Shown here one piece after another: positions 4,734 through 5,913 of a stretch of DNA of 5,913 nucleotides. The stretch covers positions 1-5,913 of the forward strand of contig JAUVTH010000095.1 of the NCBI GenBank assembly GCA_030601615.1. The letters run 5' to 3'. How positions within the stretch are numbered: the stretch's first letter is position 1; every line of letters begins with the position of its first letter. The stretch comes from Gemmatimonadota bacterium (GTDB taxonomy: Bacteria > Gemmatimonadota > Gemmatimonadetes > Palauibacterales > Palauibacteraceae). Position numbers and translations under genes: made by a program. The notes under the pieces are model-generated. The model searched no databases, was not told the origin of the DNA, and saw only the letters and a list, made by a program, of their open reading frames with translations.

Positions 4734-5913
4734 TCAGGCGTCGAGCCTGACCCCCCGCGCATACAGAATCGCCGGTATCGCCCTCAGATCCTGGAGCACG
4801 TCGGAGGTCAGCGCCTCGTCCAGCGACAGCACCGCGAGTGACTCGCCCGTGTCGAGGTCCCGTGCCTGGTGAAACTCGGCGATGTTCACGCCCGCCAAGC
4901 CGAGTCGGGTCCCGACGTCTCCCACAACTCCGGGTTCGTCGCGGTTCTTGAAAATGAGCAGGTGCCCGCGCGGCTCTACCTCCACGTGGTATCCGTCGAT
5001 TCTCAGCAGTCGCAGGTCGCCGTCCGACTCGATGCCCCCGGTCACCACGTGCACCTCATCCCCCGCGCGCACCGAAACCTCGAGAATGCCCCGGTAGCCG
5101 GTGACCTCGCCCAATCGAGACCTGGAAACCGCGATCCCTCTCTCCCGGGCCAGCGGCAGGGCATTGATCAGGTTCAACGAGGTGTCTAGCCGCACGCGCC
5201 ACAGACCGATGAGGACGGCGGAGGAAATGAGCCTGAGACCGCGCGGCACCTCGCCTCCGTACCGCACGGAGACTTCGCTCACCCCGGCCTCCGTCACCTC
5301 GCCCAGCACCGAGCCCAACCGCTCGGCCAGATCCAATACGGGGCGCAGTCGCTCGTGGTCTCGCGGCAGGTAGGGCGGCATGTTCACGGCCGCGCCGTAG
5401 TCATCGTCAACTAGCGCGGCGCGAACGGCTGCCGCGATCTCGATCGCCACTTCGCGTTGCGCGTCGTGGGTCGCAGCTCCGAGGTGTGGAGTCAGGACGA
5501 GATTCGGAGCTTCCAGCAGGGGGTGCTCCGCGGGCAGCGGTTCCACGGCGTAGACGTCCATCGCCGCCCCGGAGAGCCTTCCTTCGATCAGGGCCCTCGC
5601 CAGTGCCTCTTCGTCCACGATCCCGCCACGGGACGCATTTACCAGGATCGCATGCGGCTGGAGATGCGCGATGCGTTCCTCGTTCATCAGGGCTTCGGTT
5701 TCCAGATTCAGCGGCACGTGAAGAGTCAGAAAGTCCACGCGCGGCAGCATGTCGTCGAGCTCCAGCAGCTCAACGTCCAGGTCGCTGGCTCTTTCATCCG
5801 TCAAGTAGGGATCCGCCACGATCACCTTCATGCCGAACGCTCGGGCCCTCCGGATGACCTCGACTCCGATTCGGCCCGCCCCGATCACGCCGAGCGTCTT
5901 CCCTGCCAGCTGG
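4734..5913 (-). CDS. serA: D-3-phosphoglycerate dehydrogenase, long ACT-domain form (N-terminus outside window)
   Basis: The product oxidises 3-phosphoglycerate to 3-phosphohydroxypyruvate with NAD+, the first step of serine synthesis; it is cytoplasmic. The window shows 392 C-terminal residues, with roughly 130-140 N-terminal ones missing beyond 5913. Numbering from the first complete visible codon: LAGKTLGVIGAGRIG contains the Rossmann loop GAGRIG (11-16), with D34 as the likely NAD ribose-binding acid. The catalytic set is complete: R95 in NASRGG, E124 in VEP and H143 in TPHLGA. After the catalytic domain comes an ASB-type domain (about 165-300, including a SLNLINALPLARERGI stretch) and a C-terminal ACT domain (about 317-392, with RDEPGVVGDVG and GVNIAEF) that in this family senses serine. 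This is the long architecture of M. tuberculosis SerA rather than the E. coli form. A GTG at 5888-5886 encodes an internal Val and is not the start. The gene is convergent with moeB. Confidence 0.94.
   Translation of the reverse strand, partial: QLAGKTLGVIGAGRIGVEVIRRARAFGMKVIVADPYLTDERASDLDVELLELDDMLPRVDFLTLHVPLNLETEALMNEERIAHLQPHAILVNASRGGIVDEEALARALIEGRLSGAAMDVYAVEPLPAEHPLLEAPNLVLTPHLGAATHDAQREVAIEIAAAVRAALVDDDYGAAVNMPPYLPRDHERLRPVLDLAERLGSVLGEVTEAGVSEVSVRYGGEVPRGLRLISSAVLIGLWRVRLDTSLNLINALPLARERGIAVSRSRLGEVTGYRGILEVSVRAGDEVHVVTGGIESDGDLRLLRIDGYHVEVEPRGHLLIFKNRDEPGVVGDVGTRLGLAGVNIAEFHQARDLDTGESLAVLSLDEALTSDVLQDLRAIPAILYARGVRLDA

Noticed and set aside
1..5913. CRISPR array, tRNA/rRNA gene, transposase, toxin-antitoxin or phage-defence system
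   Set aside because: I read both strands for regularly spaced repeats, RNA-gene signatures and such proteins and found none. The window is dominated by intact housekeeping genes.

Overview
This is a high-GC bacterial chromosomal window, roughly in the mid-60s percent G+C by eye. It looks like ordinary core-metabolism territory rather than a mobile island. No tRNA, rRNA, CRISPR array, transposase or phage gene is visible. A TonB-like protein, a small lipoprotein and a KBL/Rpe/MoeB set at this base composition point to a Gram-negative (diderm) environmental bacterium. Gemmatimonadota or a similar phylum is my best guess, but that is inference only.

Layout. (1) At the left edge, on the minus strand, is the N-terminal part of a TonB-like energy transducer, cut off by the window. 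(2) A divergent intergenic region of about 200 bp follows. It contains a perfect 12-bp inverted repeat with a 5-nt loop. (3) On the plus strand there are five close-packed genes: an unrecognised small lipoprotein, then after 17 bp kbl (2-amino-3-ketobutyrate CoA ligase), rpe (ribulose-phosphate 3-epimerase), a CysO/MoaD/ThiS-like sulfur carrier ending in Gly-Gly, and a MoeB/MoeZ-type E1-like adenylyltransferase with a C-terminal rhodanese domain. The last four overlap at their stop/start codons (TGATG, ATGA, TGATG), so they are almost certainly co-transcribed and translationally coupled. (4) Between the convergent moeB and serA genes is a small imperfect palindromic element. Its left arm includes the moeB stop codon, and it is flanked by a 17-bp near-perfect direct repeat. 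(5) On the minus strand at the right edge is most of serA (D-3-phosphoglycerate dehydrogenase, long form with ASB and ACT domains); its N-terminus lies outside the window.

How the genes may work together. The sulfur carrier and the MoeB/rhodanese protein form a self-contained sulfur-activation pair: the carrier C-terminus is adenylated and then converted to a thiocarboxylate. kbl makes glycine and acetyl-CoA from the threonine breakdown intermediate, and serA commits 3-phosphoglycerate to serine. The carrier is most like mycobacterial CysO, which feeds an O-phosphoserine-dependent cysteine synthase. A serine/glycine/cysteine theme is therefore plausible, but the deciding partners (a CysM-like synthase, serC, a Mec-like protease) are not in the window. 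The main unexplained items are the lipoprotein, the intergenic hairpin and the palindromic element after moeB. I see no clear sign of a wholly new multi-gene system.
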